Below, piece by piece: positions 36,982 through 45,775 of a DNA stretch of 64,000 nt (the first letter of the stretch is position 1; every line of letters begins with the position of its first letter). The DNA is from Actinomadura pelletieri DSM 43383 (GTDB taxonomy: Bacteria > Actinomycetota > Actinomycetes > Streptosporangiales > Streptosporangiaceae). The stretch covers positions 868,001 through 932,000 of the forward strand of contig NZ_RBWU01000002.1 in NCBI RefSeq assembly GCF_003634705.1, read 5' to 3'. Below the pieces are notes generated by a model. It was not told where the DNA came from and did not search any database. It saw only the letters and a program-made list of their open reading frames with translations. The translations under genes and the position numbers were made by a program.

Positions 36982-39035
36982 CCGAACGCCTGGAGGGCCG
37001 CGAGAAGGTCACGGGGGCGGCGCGCTACGCGTTCGAGTATCCCGTCGAGAACGTCGCGTACGCGGCGGCCGTGCAGGCGGGCGTCGGACGCGGTGAGGTC
37101 GTCGCCGTGGACGCCGAGGCCGTGATGGCGCTTCCCGGTGTGCTCGCCGTCCTGTCCCACGAGAACGCGCCGAAACTTCACGATCCCCCGGACGGCGAAC
37201 TGGCTCTTTTCCAGTCCCGGACGGTCTCCTACCGTGGCCAGTTCGTCGCGATCGTGGTCGGCGAGACGTTTGAAACAGCGCGGGAGGGGGCTCGCCGTCT
37301 CCGTGTCGAGTACGCGGCGGAGTCACCGGACGTGCGGCTGCGCACCGACCATCCCGGCCTCTACAAGCCCGACAAGGTGAACCCCACCTTCCCGTCCGAC
37401 ACCGAACAGGGCGAGCCCGTGGACGCGTACGGGAGTTCGGCCGTACGCGTGGACGTCACCTACACGACGCCCGCCGAGCACAACAATCCGATGGAGCCGC
37501 ACACCACGCTCGCCCAGTGGAACGACGACGGCGGCCTCACCCTGTACGACTCGACGCAGGGGGCGTCGTCCGTCCAGAAGACCATCGCCCGGGTGTTCGG
37601 TCTCGACCCGACACGGGTACGCGTCGTGTCCCCGCACGTCGGCGGCGGGTTCGGATCCAAAGGGGCCCCTCGACCGAACGTCGTCGTCGCCGCGATGGCG
37701 GCGGGCGCCGTGGGACGTCCCGTCAAGTTCGCGGTTCCCCGCCAGCAGATGTACGCGACGACGGGTTACCGGACACCGACGATCCAGCGCTTCCGCCTCG
37801 GCGCCGACGTCGACGGGCGCCTGAACGCCATCCTCCACGACGTGGTGGAGCAGACGTCCACGGTCAAGGAGTTCGCCGAGCAGACCGCGACACCGACCCG
37901 CGTCATGTACCAGGCGCCGCACCGGCGCACGTCCCACCGGCTCGTGGCCCTGGACGTCCCGACTCCGTCGTGGATGCGCGCCCCGGGTGAGGCGCCCGGC
38001 ATGTACGCGTTGGAGTCCGTCATGGACGAACTCGCCATCGCCACCGGCGTCGACCCGATCGAACTGCGCATCCGCAACGAGCCCGACCGGGACCCGGAGA
38101 GCGGGCTGCCGTTCAGCTCCCGCAACCTCGTCGCGTGCCTCCAGGAGGGCGCCGAGCGCTTCGGCTGGGCCGAACGCGACCCCACACCTCGGGTTCGCCG
38201 GGAGGGGCGCAGGCTCATCGGCACGGGCGTCGCCGCGTCCACCTATCCCGCCTACATGGCCCCCAACCGGGCGACGGCTCGCGCCGAGCCGGACGGGACG
38301 TTCACGGTCCGGATCGCCGCCGCCGACATCGGCACCGGCGCCCGCACCACCCTCGCCCTGATCGCCGCGGAGACGTTGAAGGCCGACCTCGCCGACGTGC
38401 GGGTGGAGATCGGCGACAGCTCACTGCCGAAGGCGACCGTCGCGGGCGGCTCCTCCGGGACGGCGAGCTGGGGCACCGCGGTCGTCCGCGCCTGCGAGGC
38501 CCTGCGCGCCGGACTGAACGGCGGGCTCCCGCCGGGCGGTCTGGAGGCGTCCGCCGACACGGCCGAGGAGGTGAAGGCGCGGGAGGCGTTCTCCCGGCAC
38601 GCGTTCGGCGCGCAGTTCGCCGAGGTGGAGGTGGACGCCGACACCGGCGAGGTCCGGGTCCGCCGGATGCTCGGCGTCTTCGCCGCCGGGCGGATCATCA
38701 ACCCGGTGACGGCCCGGTCCCAGTTCATCGGCGGCATGACGATGGGGATCGGGATGGCGCTGATGGAGGAGAGCGTCATCGACCGGGAGTTCGGCGACTA
38801 CCTCAACCGGGACCTGGCCCAGTACCACGTCCCGTCGTGCGCCGACGTCCGGGACGTCGACGCGATCTGGGTGGACGAGTCGGACCCGCACCTGAACCCG
38901 ATGGGCGCCAAGGGCATCGGCGAGATCGGCATCGTCGGGGCCGCCGCGGCGGTCGGCAACGCCGTCCATCACGCGACCGGTGTCCGCGTGCGGAGCCTGC
39001 CGATCACCCCGGCCGCGCTCGTTCGGCACCTCTGA
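36978..39035 (+). CDS. Molybdenum hydroxylase, molybdopterin-binding subunit (PaoC/YagR type)
   Basis: The protein has 685 residues. The entry motif LEGREKVTGAARYAFE, the pterin-contacting VSPHVGGGFGSKG and QGASSVQKT, and the catalytic glutamate in MGAKGIGEIGI (Glu649) all identify the large subunit. It binds molybdopterin (cytosine dinucleotide in PaoC-type enzymes) and hydroxylates the substrate with water. Neither XdhC/PaoD-type chaperone nor moco biosynthesis genes occur in the window, so cofactor insertion must be served from elsewhere. It ends the operon; a short GC hairpin about 10 bp on (39044-39060) may be a weak terminator. Confidence 0.93.
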   Translation: MTERLEGREKVTGAARYAFEYPVENVAYAAAVQAGVGRGEVVAVDAEAVMALPGVLAVLSHENAPKLHDPPDGELALFQSRTVSYRGQFVAIVVGETFETAREGARRLRVEYAAESPDVRLRTDHPGLYKPDKVNPTFPSDTEQGEPVDAYGSSAVRVDVTYTTPAEHNNPMEPHTTLAQWNDDGGLTLYDSTQGASSVQKTIARVFGLDPTRVRVVSPHVGGGFGSKGAPRPNVVVAAMAAGAVGRPVKFAVPRQQMYATTGYRTPTIQRFRLGADVDGRLNAILHDVVEQTSTVKEFAEQTATPTRVMYQAPHRRTSHRLVALDVPTPSWMRAPGEAPGMYALESVMDELAIATGVDPIELRIRNEPDRDPESGLPFSSRNLVACLQEGAERFGWAERDPTPRVRREGRRLIGTGVAASTYPAYMAPNRATARAEPDGTFTVRIAAADIGTGARTTLALIAAETLKADLADVRVEIGDSSLPKATVAGGSSGTASWGTAVVRACEALRAGLNGGLPPGGLEASADTAEEVKAREAFSRHAFGAQFAEVEVDADTGEVRVRRMLGVFAAGRIINPVTARSQFIGGMTMGIGMALMEESVIDREFGDYLNRDLAQYHVPSCADVRDVDAIWVDESDPHLNPMGAKGIGEIGIVGAAAAVGNAVHHATGVRVRSLPITPAALVRHL

Positions 39036-39138
39036 GGGCATTTCGGCCCGGCGGGGGCCGGATGTCGCCGGCAGATGAGAACCTTGCCTGGACGGGACCG
39101 CGCACGGCAGCGGCGCCCCGGTCCGAGGTGAGGAGCGG

Positions 39139-39567
39139 ATGACGGTCTGGCGTACCACCGGCGACGAGGACGGCCTGGAGCCGGGTGACCGCGTGTCACC
39201 CGGCCGCGGGCCGCGCTATGACGTCGTCGAACTCGACACGCCGCTGCTGCGCGTCGCGGCCGCGGCGACCGCGCCGCGGCTGCTGCTGAGCGGTGAGGTC
39301 GACGTGTCCAACGCGCGGGACGTGACCCGCGCGCTCGGCGCCGCCCGCGACCGCGCGCCCGGCGACGTCCATGTCGACATGGCCGCCGTCGAGTTCGTCG
39401 ACGTCGCGGGGTTACGGGCCTTCACGCTCGCCGCCTGCGGGCTGCAGGAGAGCGACCGGCTGCTGGTCCTGCACTCCGTGGCCCCGCACATCGAGAGGTT
39501 GTTCCACCTGATCGGGTGGTGCGAGATCCCCGGCCTGGAGATCCACTGCCATCCCGCCGGCCGGTAA
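39139..39567 (+). CDS. STAS-domain protein (anti-sigma factor antagonist-like)
   Basis: The protein has 142 residues with a tail of about 35 residues before the STAS fold (RLLLSGEVDVSNARDVTRAL, then VHVDMAAVEFVDVAGLRAFT). In SpoIIAA-type antagonists the segment before the glycine is D-S-S/T-G and is phosphorylated by an anti-sigma kinase. Here it reads DVAG, with no Ser or Thr, so phospho-control of the usual kind is not possible. It might bind a partner constitutively or act outside the sigma-switch. No anti-sigma kinase gene is adjacent. Confidence 0.8.
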   Translation: MTVWRTTGDEDGLEPGDRVSPGRGPRYDVVELDTPLLRVAAAATAPRLLLSGEVDVSNARDVTRALGAARDRAPGDVHVDMAAVEFVDVAGLRAFTLAACGLQESDRLLVLHSVAPHIERLFHLIGWCEIPGLEIHCHPAGR

Positions 39568-39713
39568 AGCCGACGTCATGCGCGGCGACGCGTTCGGTAA
39601 ACGAGGCCATCGCTGCCCGATATGTCGTTTTGTATCCGTTCTGATCCTGTTTGGCCCATCAAGGCACGGTTAGGAGGGGGGTAGGCTCTCCGAATTTTCC
39701 AAAGGGGGATCTC

Positions 39714-40538
39714 ATGGCAAGGCGTAGAGAGCGTGCGGAACCGCCGATGTCCGGCGGGCGGACCGCTGCGACGCCGGCCGAGGGCGCCGCGAGCGCGGCC
39801 GCCCCGGGCAGAGGCGCCGATGTCCCCGGTGAGCACGCGCTTTGGGAGGAACGGACGCGCATTTCCCTGCAGCCGGTCGCGGCACCGTCCATCCTCGGAC
39901 TGTTCGGGCTCGCGACCGCGACCATGATGGTCGGCGCCTGGCAGGCGGACTGGTACGGCACGGCCCTGACACCGCTGGCCCTGTGGCCGCTCGTCCTGGT
40001 GCTCGGCGGCATCGCCCAGCTCCTGGCGGGGATGTGGGCCTACCGGGCCCGTGACGGGCTCGCCACCGCCGTGCACGGAGTCTGGGGCGCGTTCTGGGTC
40101 GGCTGGGGCCTGCTGTTCATGCTGGTCAGCATCGGCGCCTACCCGGCGGCACTGGCCCCGACGTTCGGCAACGTCAACGAGGGCTTCGCGTTCTGGTGGA
40201 TCGCCATGGCCGTGATCAGCGGGCTGGGCGCGCTGGCCGCGCTCGGCGTGAACCTCGTCATGGCGCTGCTGCTGGCGTGCCTCGCCACGGGCGCGGGCTT
40301 CACCGCCGCCGGCTTCTGGGCCCCGTCCAACTGGTCCCTGGACGTCGGCGGCTATCTGTTCGTCGCGGCCGCGGTCCTGGCCCTGTTCGCGGCGGCCGCG
40401 ATGATGATGGAGCACACCTTCGGGCGCACGATCCTGCCGACCGGCCGGATGCGCTCCGGGGGCAACCTGCCCGGAGGCCGCGGGATGCGACCGCTGGAGT
40501 ACCGGCACGGCGAACCCGGCGTGAAGATCGGCCAGTGA
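39714..40538 (+). CDS. GPR1/FUN34/YaaH (SatP) family acetate/succinate transporter-like protein
   Basis: The protein has 274 residues from ATG 39714, behind AAAGGGGG. After an Ala/Pro/Arg-rich cytoplasmic tail of about 55 residues come six hydrophobic segments starting at APSILGLFGLATATMMVG, the expected place of the family NPAPLGL signature; here the Asn-Pro is replaced by V-A-A-P. The GGIAQLLAGMWAYRARDGLA segment is well kept. Members move acetate or succinate with protons. The long N-terminal tail and changed signature make the substrate less certain. Confidence 0.75.
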   Translation: MARRRERAEPPMSGGRTAATPAEGAASAAAPGRGADVPGEHALWEERTRISLQPVAAPSILGLFGLATATMMVGAWQADWYGTALTPLALWPLVLVLGGIAQLLAGMWAYRARDGLATAVHGVWGAFWVGWGLLFMLVSIGAYPAALAPTFGNVNEGFAFWWIAMAVISGLGALAALGVNLVMALLLACLATGAGFTAAGFWAPSNWSLDVGGYLFVAAAVLALFAAAAMMMEHTFGRTILPTGRMRSGGNLPGGRGMRPLEYRHGEPGVKIGQ

Positions 40539-40608
40539 CCGGCGTTTCGCCTTGACATTCCCGTTGCCCTATCCTAGGCCGAGCAATGGCCTCGGAGAGG
40601 GAGCGGGA

Positions 40609-40794
40609 ATGTCATCGGCGGTCCGGCGGACGTGGCGACGCCTCGTCCAGACCTACCACCAGCTGTGCGCGCGGGACGACGCCGCGGCGCACGGCTTCAC
40701 CGTGCCCACCGGGGTCTGGTCCTGCGTGCGCTGCCACCAGCCCCACCTGGAACTGGCCACCCTCCACCACCACCTCCGCACCGAACACTGGTAA
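40609..40794 (+). CDS. 61-residue C2H2 zinc-finger-like protein
   Basis: The protein has 61 residues from ATG 40609 with GGAG upstream. The C-terminal 23 residues form CVRC...HLRTEHW, with spacing Cys-x2-Cys-x12-His-x4-His, exactly the classical C2H2 zinc-finger pattern. The head is basic (RRTWRRLVQTYHQL). Hydrophobic Leu residues occupy the finger core. A role in DNA or RNA binding is likely by form, target unknown. It is one of the smaller genes, followed directly by the 153-bp repeat pair. Confidence 0.65.
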   Translation: MSSAVRRTWRRLVQTYHQLCARDDAAAHGFTVPTGVWSCVRCHQPHLELATLHHHLRTEHW

Positions 40795-40844
40795 CAAACC
40801 TGGCGGGCGCTCCCCGCGAGGACCCAGGGCCTGTCTCAAGGTCC

Positions 40845-41157
40845 CCTCAGCCCGCACCCGAACGCGTTACCCGCCCGGCGGAGCGAAGCCGGAGGCAAGC
40901 GCAGCCGGGCGGATCGTGAAGCGATGTCGCGTTCGCCCCGGGAACGGTCACGCAGCGAACCGCCAGGCGAGCGAAGTGGGCCGGGCCTGCAATCAACACA
41001 ACGACCTCAGCCCGCACCCGAACGCGTTACCCGCCCGGCGGAGCGAAGCCGGAGGCAAGCGCAGCCGGGTGGATCGCGAAGCGATGTCGCGTTCGCCCCA
41101 GGAACGGTCACGTAGCGAGCCGCCAGGCGAGCGCAGTGGGCCGGGCCTGAAATCAAC
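40845..41157. repeat. Two direct copies of a ~153-bp non-coding repeat
   Basis: The unit from 40845 to about 40997 recurs at 41005-41157 with period 160 and only a few scattered substitutions; both begin CCTCAGCCCGCACCCG and end in CCGGGCCTG followed by AATCAAC. Each unit contains shorter GCGAAGC/GCGAGC-type motifs (GGCGGAGCGAAGCCGGAG, then GGAACGGTCACG). It fills the gap between the zinc-finger gene and the flavin reductase stop. There is no coding bias and no transposase, so it is a REP-like or structured element rather than an insertion sequence. Confidence 0.85.
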
Positions 41158-41751
41158 TCAGCCCCAGCCCCAGCGGTCGCCCACGCCCCACGGGTCGGGG
41201 GCGACCGGTCCGTCGGGCTCGCCGACGCCGAACCGGCTGCGGAAGAACACCATGGGACGCCGCCAGACGCCGTCCCGCGTGTCGTGCCGCTCGACCCCCA
41301 GAACCCGTCCGATCACGACATCGTGATCCCCGGCCCGGTGCACGTCGTGGACGATGGCGTGCACGCCCAGCAGGACGTCCGGCAGAACCGGGGTGCCCCA
41401 CGGGGACACCTCCCAGTCCAGCCCCTCGAACTTCGCGCCGTGCCTCGACCCGAACCGTTCGCACAGGTCCCGCTGCTCCTCGGCCAGCACGTTCACGCAG
41501 AAACGTCGTGCCGCCCGGATCCGCGGCCACGAACGGCCCCGACGGTCGACGCAGAACAGGATCAGCGGAGGCTCCAGGGACACCGACGCGAACGACTGGC
41601 AGGCGAAACCGACCGGTTCCCCGCCGTCGAGCGCCGTGATCACGGTGACGCCGGTGGCGAACTCCGCCATGGCCTTCCGGAACTCCACCGGATCCGGTGC
41701 CTCGCCGGGCATGGCCCCGGTTCCGTCGGTGAGCGCTGGCTCGGCTGACAT
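41158..41751 (-). CDS. Flavin reductase family protein (HsaB-like)
   Basis: The protein has 197 residues, the size of short-chain flavin reductases. Family features: FRKAMAEFATGVTVITALDG near residue 24, the flavin-contacting VGFACQSFASVSLEPPLILF, and RFCVNVLAEEQRDLCERFGS. It would supply reduced FMN or FAD to a separate monooxygenase, using NAD(P)H. The HsaA-like oxygenase at 45776-46942 is a plausible partner. Its stop lies one base past the repeat pair. Alternatively it serves another two-component oxygenase elsewhere. Confidence 0.85.
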   Translation of the reverse strand: MSAEPALTDGTGAMPGEAPDPVEFRKAMAEFATGVTVITALDGGEPVGFACQSFASVSLEPPLILFCVDRRGRSWPRIRAARRFCVNVLAEEQRDLCERFGSRHGAKFEGLDWEVSPWGTPVLPDVLLGVHAIVHDVHRAGDHDVVIGRVLGVERHDTRDGVWRRPMVFFRSRFGVGEPDGPVAPDPWGVGDRWGWG

Positions 41752-41814
41752 CTGTTCCCCTCGGGGCTGATAGCGGGTCGCCCTTCCTTTCTAACAAGTG
41801 ACGCCGGGGAGGCG

Positions 41815-42444
41815 TCAGTCAAGGGGTGCCGCGTTCCCGATGATCGGTTCGAGGTACCGGTGCAGCGCGTGCTTCAGTTCGGTGCGGAGCTTCGCGCGTT
41901 CGTCGCCCTCGGCGGCGAGCACGAGCGGCAGCAGTGCCCGGAAAATGTGGACACTGATCTTCGCGGTGCGCGCGCACCGGTCGGCCGGGAGGTCCGGGGC
42001 CCGTGCGGCGATGATGGCCTGGACGCGGTCGAAGACCGCCGCGTGCAGCGGGCGCGTCGCCGCCGTCATCGACTCCGGCATGTCGGAGCGGGCGAACAGG
42101 GCCTTGAACCCGGGATGGGCGATGTTGAAGTCGATCAGCGGGTCGACGACGCGGTCGAGCAGCGCGTCCAGGGGTAGGCCCACGACGTCGAGGGCGAGCG
42201 CCTGCCGCTGGGCCGCGCCGAGGCCCTCGACGTAGCGGGCCGCCAGGGCCGCCGCGACGGCGTCCTTGTTCGAGAAGAACTGGTAGAGCGAGCCGGGCGA
42301 CACCCCGGCCCGGGCGGCGATCGCGTTGGTCGTGGCCGCCTCGTAGCCGGCTTCGCCGAACACCTGGGCGGCCGCGTCCAGGATCTGTTCCATGCGCTGC
42401 CGCCCCCGGGCCTGGCGGCGCGGTGACCGTGGCGTGTCGGTCAA
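41815..42444 (-). CDS. TetR-family transcriptional regulator
   Basis: The protein has 209 residues. The HTH is textbook: ILDAAAQVFGEAGYEAATTN, then AIAARAGVSPGSLYQFFSNKD. The ligand domain is helical with no further signature. It diverges from an MmpL-type exporter, and the gap contains two copies of CGAG-N6-CTCG, the likely operators. By analogy with TetR/efflux pairs it probably represses the exporter until its ligand appears. Confidence 0.92.
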   Translation of the reverse strand: MTDTPRSPRRQARGRQRMEQILDAAAQVFGEAGYEAATTNAIAARAGVSPGSLYQFFSNKDAVAAALAARYVEGLGAAQRQALALDVVGLPLDALLDRVVDPLIDFNIAHPGFKALFARSDMPESMTAATRPLHAAVFDRVQAIIAARAPDLPADRCARTAKISVHIFRALLPLVLAAEGDERAKLRTELKHALHRYLEPIIGNAAPLD

Positions 42445-42472
42445 GGAGTTCTCCCCTGGCGGTGGACAAATG

Positions 42473-42513
42473 CGAGTAATCGCTCGTATTTTGATTTCAC
42501 GAGTGGATGCTCG
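42473..42513. promoter_or_regulatory. Two TetR-type operators before the MmpL gene
   Basis: Site 1 is CGAG-TAATCG-CTCG (42473-42486) and site 2 is CGAG-TGGATG-CTCG (42500-42513). Both are followed by T-N-TTT-N-G, so they form direct copies 27 bp apart. Site 2 ends 32 bp before the mmpL start and site 1 begins 28 bp from the tetR start. Confidence 0.6.
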
Positions 42514-42545
42514 TGTTTCGTAGCCTACCGTCGAGGAGACCGTCC

Positions 42546-44771
42546 ATGCCCGGTGACGTCCCCACCGTTCCGCTCATGCGTCGACTCGGGCTGTTCGCGG
42601 TCCGGCGGCGACGGTGGGTGCTCGGCATGGGCCTGCTCGTCCTCGTCGTCGCGGGCGTGGTCGGGGCGGGCGCGATGAGCGCGCTCACGCTCGCGCGCTT
42701 CGAGTCGCCCGGCTCGGAGTCGGTACGCGCCGACACCGAGCTTCGGCAGCGCCTCGGAACCGGCCACCTCAACATGGTCCTGCTGGTCACGGCGAAGCGG
42801 GGCACCGTCGACTCCGCCGAGACGGCCGAGGCCGGGCAGGCGGTCGCCCGGGATCTCGCCGCCGAGCCCGGTGTCTCCCAGGTCTCCTCCTACTGGTCGC
42901 GTGGCAGGTCACCGACGCTGCGCGGCGAGGACCTCCGTTCGGCGCTGGCGGTCGCGCATGTGGCGGGTGACGCCACGGCGGCGCGGGAACGGCTCGGGGA
43001 GCTGTCGCCCCGCTTCACCCGTGAGGACGCCCGGGTCAAGGTGCGCGTCGGCGGCCAGGAGGAGGTCTTCCGGCAGGTCGGCGAGCAGGCGCGGCAGGAC
43101 TTCGCCCGCGCCGAACTCCTCATGCTCCCGGTCGTGTTCGTCCTGCTGGTGTTCGCCTTCGGTGGCCCGCTGGCGGCCCTGCTGCCGCTCGGCGTCGGGA
43201 TCTTCGCGACGCTCGGCACGCTCGCCGCGCTGCGCGGCGTCGCCGCCTTCACCGACGTCTCCACGTTCGCGGCGAACCTGACGCTCGTGATGGGGCTGGG
43301 CCTGGGCATCGACTACAGCCTGTTCATCGTCTCCCGGTTCCAGGAGGAACTCGCGGGCGGCGCGCGTCCCCACGAGGCCGCCGCACGGGCCGTCGGACGC
43401 GCCGGACGCACCGTCCTGTTCAGCGGGCTCACCGTCGCCGTGTCCCTGCTCGGCCTGCTCGCCTTCCCGTTCCCCTTCCTGCGCTCGTTCGCGTACGCGG
43501 GTTTCTTCGTCGTGCTGTTCGGCGTCGTCGGGGCCGTGGTGCTGCTGCCCGCCGCCCTCGCGGTCGTGGGCCCGCGCCTCGCCCGGTCGAGACCGGCCGG
43601 GCGGCACCGTCCCGCCTGGGACACGGGGCTGTGGCACGGCGTCGCGGTCCGGGTGATGCGGCGGCCCGTCCTGGTCGGCCTGGCGGTGGTGGCCCTGCTG
43701 GTGGCGCTCGGCTCGCCGCTGCTCGGGCTGAGGACCGGCTTCCCCGACGAGCGGGTCCTGCCCGGCTCGGCGTCCGGCCGCCAGGTGCAGGAGGAGATCC
43801 GGGACGGCTTCGCCGCCGAGGAGACCGACGCGCTCCGGGTCGTCGTCCCGGCCGGCACCGGGCCGGCGGAGATCGAACGCTACTCCGGCGCGTTGGCACG
43901 GGTTCCGGGGGTCGCCCAGGTCGACTCGCCGGCCGGCTCGTTCGTCGACGGTCGCCGTACGGCCGCCCCGGACACCGCGCGCTTCGCCGCCGGCGCCTGG
44001 CTGTCGGTCGTCCCCACGCAGGACGCGCTGGAGAAGGATCCGTTCGGCCTGGTCGGCGACGTCCGCGCCGTCCCCGCCCCCGACGGGACGGTGGTCGGCG
44101 GCTACCCGGCCGACCTCGCCGACTTCCGTACCGCGCTGGTCGACCGGGTGCCGTTCGTCATCGCGCTGATCCTCGCGGTCAGCTGCCTGCTGATCTTCCT
44201 GATGACCGGGAGCGTTCTGGTGCCGCTCAAGGCGGCGGCGCTGAACGTGCTCAGCCTGTCGGTGATGTTCGGGGCGCTGGTCTGGGTCTTCCAGGACGGG
44301 AACCTCTCCGGGACGCTCGGATTCACCGCCACCGGAAGCCTGGAGCCCAGCATCCCGATCCTGATGTTCTGCGTCGCGTTCGGGCTGTCCATGGACTACG
44401 AGATCTTCATGGTGTCGAGGATCAAGGAGGAGTACGACCGGACCGGCGACAACGCCCGCTCGGTCGCCGTCGGGCTCCAGCGCGGTGCCCCGCTGATCAC
44501 CACGGCCGCCGCGATCCTCGCGGTGTCGTTCGCCTCGTACGCGACATCGGGCGTGGTGTTCCTCAAGATGCTCGGCATCGGCATGGCCCTGGCGGTGCTG
44601 CTCGACGCCACGCTCATCCGGGCGCTGCTCGTCCCGGCCGCGATGCGGCTCGCCGGGCGGGCGAACTGGTGGGCGCCGGGCCCGCTGCGCCGCGTCCACG
44701 CACGCCTGGCGGTCACCGAGTCGCCGGCGCCGCCCGTGCCTTCGGCCCGGGAGCCGGTGGCGGCGGACTAG
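42546..44771 (+). CDS. MMPL/RND-family transporter
   Basis: The protein has 741 residues from ATG 42546, chosen for GAGGAG eight bases upstream; an ATG at 42507 lies inside an operator. Twelve membrane helices are arranged as two 6-helix halves, each with a large outside loop. The proton-relay type helices are recognisable (ANLTLVMGLGLGIDYSLFIV, and MFCVAFGLSMDYEIFMVSRI). MmpL proteins export lipids, siderophores or drugs. The substrate is unknown. The divergent TetR gene and operators suggest inducible efflux. Confidence 0.9.
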   Translation: MPGDVPTVPLMRRLGLFAVRRRRWVLGMGLLVLVVAGVVGAGAMSALTLARFESPGSESVRADTELRQRLGTGHLNMVLLVTAKRGTVDSAETAEAGQAVARDLAAEPGVSQVSSYWSRGRSPTLRGEDLRSALAVAHVAGDATAARERLGELSPRFTREDARVKVRVGGQEEVFRQVGEQARQDFARAELLMLPVVFVLLVFAFGGPLAALLPLGVGIFATLGTLAALRGVAAFTDVSTFAANLTLVMGLGLGIDYSLFIVSRFQEELAGGARPHEAAARAVGRAGRTVLFSGLTVAVSLLGLLAFPFPFLRSFAYAGFFVVLFGVVGAVVLLPAALAVVGPRLARSRPAGRHRPAWDTGLWHGVAVRVMRRPVLVGLAVVALLVALGSPLLGLRTGFPDERVLPGSASGRQVQEEIRDGFAAEETDALRVVVPAGTGPAEIERYSGALARVPGVAQVDSPAGSFVDGRRTAAPDTARFAAGAWLSVVPTQDALEKDPFGLVGDVRAVPAPDGTVVGGYPADLADFRTALVDRVPFVIALILAVSCLLIFLMTGSVLVPLKAAALNVLSLSVMFGALVWVFQDGNLSGTLGFTATGSLEPSIPILMFCVAFGLSMDYEIFMVSRIKEEYDRTGDNARSVAVGLQRGAPLITTAAAILAVSFASYATSGVVFLKMLGIGMALAVLLDATLIRALLVPAAMRLAGRANWWAPGPLRRVHARLAVTESPAPPVPSAREPVAAD

Positions 44772-45688
44772 CCGGAGCCCTGGACGGCCAGGACGACCTT
44801 GCCCCGGCCGTGGCCGGTGGCGACCTCGCGGTGCGCGTCCGCGGCCCGATCCAGCGGGAACACCCCGCGCACGTGGATCTTCAGGCGTCCCTCGTCGTAC
44901 AGGCGCGCCGCGTCCGCGACCCGGGACGCCGACCTCTTGTGGGGCGTGATCCGCACGCCGAACTCCGCCGCGCGCTCGTGCTCGACCATCGTGATGATGC
45001 GGTTCCTGTCCTCGACCAGCTTGAGGGACACGGCCAGGGCGTCCCCGCCCGCGCCGTCGAGCGCGGCGTCGACCCCGTTCGGCGCGGCGGACCGGACGCG
45101 CTCCTCGAGGCCGTCGCCGTAGGCGACGGGGATAGCGCCGATCGACCGGAGGTAGTCGTGGTTGGGTTCGCTCGCCGTGCCGATGACCGTGGCCCCGGCG
45201 GCGCGGCCCAGCTGCACGGCGACCGTCCCGACCGCGCCCGCCGCCGCGTGCACCAGCAGCGTGTCGCCCGGCCCGACCGCCATCTCCTCCAACGCGATGT
45301 GCGGTGTCATCACCGCGGCGGGAAAGCCGCCCGCCACCTCCCACCCCATGCTCGTGGGCTTGCGCACCAGCGCCGTTTCCGGGACGACGACGTACTCGGC
45401 GTAGGCGTTGAGGCGGCAGTAGCCGAGCACCTCCTCGCCCGGTGACACGGCGGTGACGCCGTCGCCGATCTCGTCGACCACGCCCGCGAACTCGTTGCCC
45501 GGCACGCGGGGGAGGCCCTCCGGCGTCCCCGGCGGCGTCCATCCCGCCCGGACGGCCAGGTCGAACGGCTGCACCCCGGCCGTCCGCACCCGGACGCGCA
45601 CCTCCCCGGGCCCGATCTCCGGGACAGGGACGTCCAGGATCCTCAGGACCTCGGGTCCGCCCGGCTCGGTGAATCCCGCCACTCGCAT
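44768..45688 (-). CDS. Quinone oxidoreductase-like NADPH reductase (zinc-free MDR family)
   Basis: The protein has 306 residues from ATG 45688, behind GGAGGAGGA. A GroES-like start (VPVPEIGPGEVRVRV, VPGNEFAGVVDEIGDGV) precedes a nucleotide site (LLVHAAAGAVGTVAVQLGRA). Zinc-ligand cysteines of alcohol dehydrogenases are absent, as in NADPH:quinone reductases. It likely reduces quinones or enones. Its stop overlaps the stop of the MmpL gene by 4 bp. It diverges from the HsaA-like gene. Confidence 0.88.
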   Translation of the reverse strand: MRVAGFTEPGGPEVLRILDVPVPEIGPGEVRVRVRTAGVQPFDLAVRAGWTPPGTPEGLPRVPGNEFAGVVDEIGDGVTAVSPGEEVLGYCRLNAYAEYVVVPETALVRKPTSMGWEVAGGFPAAVMTPHIALEEMAVGPGDTLLVHAAAGAVGTVAVQLGRAAGATVIGTASEPNHDYLRSIGAIPVAYGDGLEERVRSAAPNGVDAALDGAGGDALAVSLKLVEDRNRIITMVEHERAAEFGVRITPHKRSASRVADAARLYDEGRLKIHVRGVFPLDRAADAHREVATGHGRGKVVLAVQGSG

Positions 45689-45775
45689 CAGTTGTCCTCC
45701 TCCGACCTCGGTCGTTCAGGACGCTAAGACCTCAAGTAATGTCGAGGTCAAGCCGGTCGGAGAGGGGAGCCGTCG

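Noticed and set aside
40586..41326. A 246-codon protein spanning the zinc-finger gene and the repeats.
   Set aside because: The product is repetitive, Pro/Arg/Ser-rich and its repetition follows the DNA repeat, not codon structure.
42909..45542. An 877-codon minus-strand frame across the MmpL and oxidoreductase genes.
   Set aside because: Antisense shadow. The plus-strand MmpL protein and the oxidoreductase are clear family members, and the shadow product is Arg/Gly/His-rich without structure.
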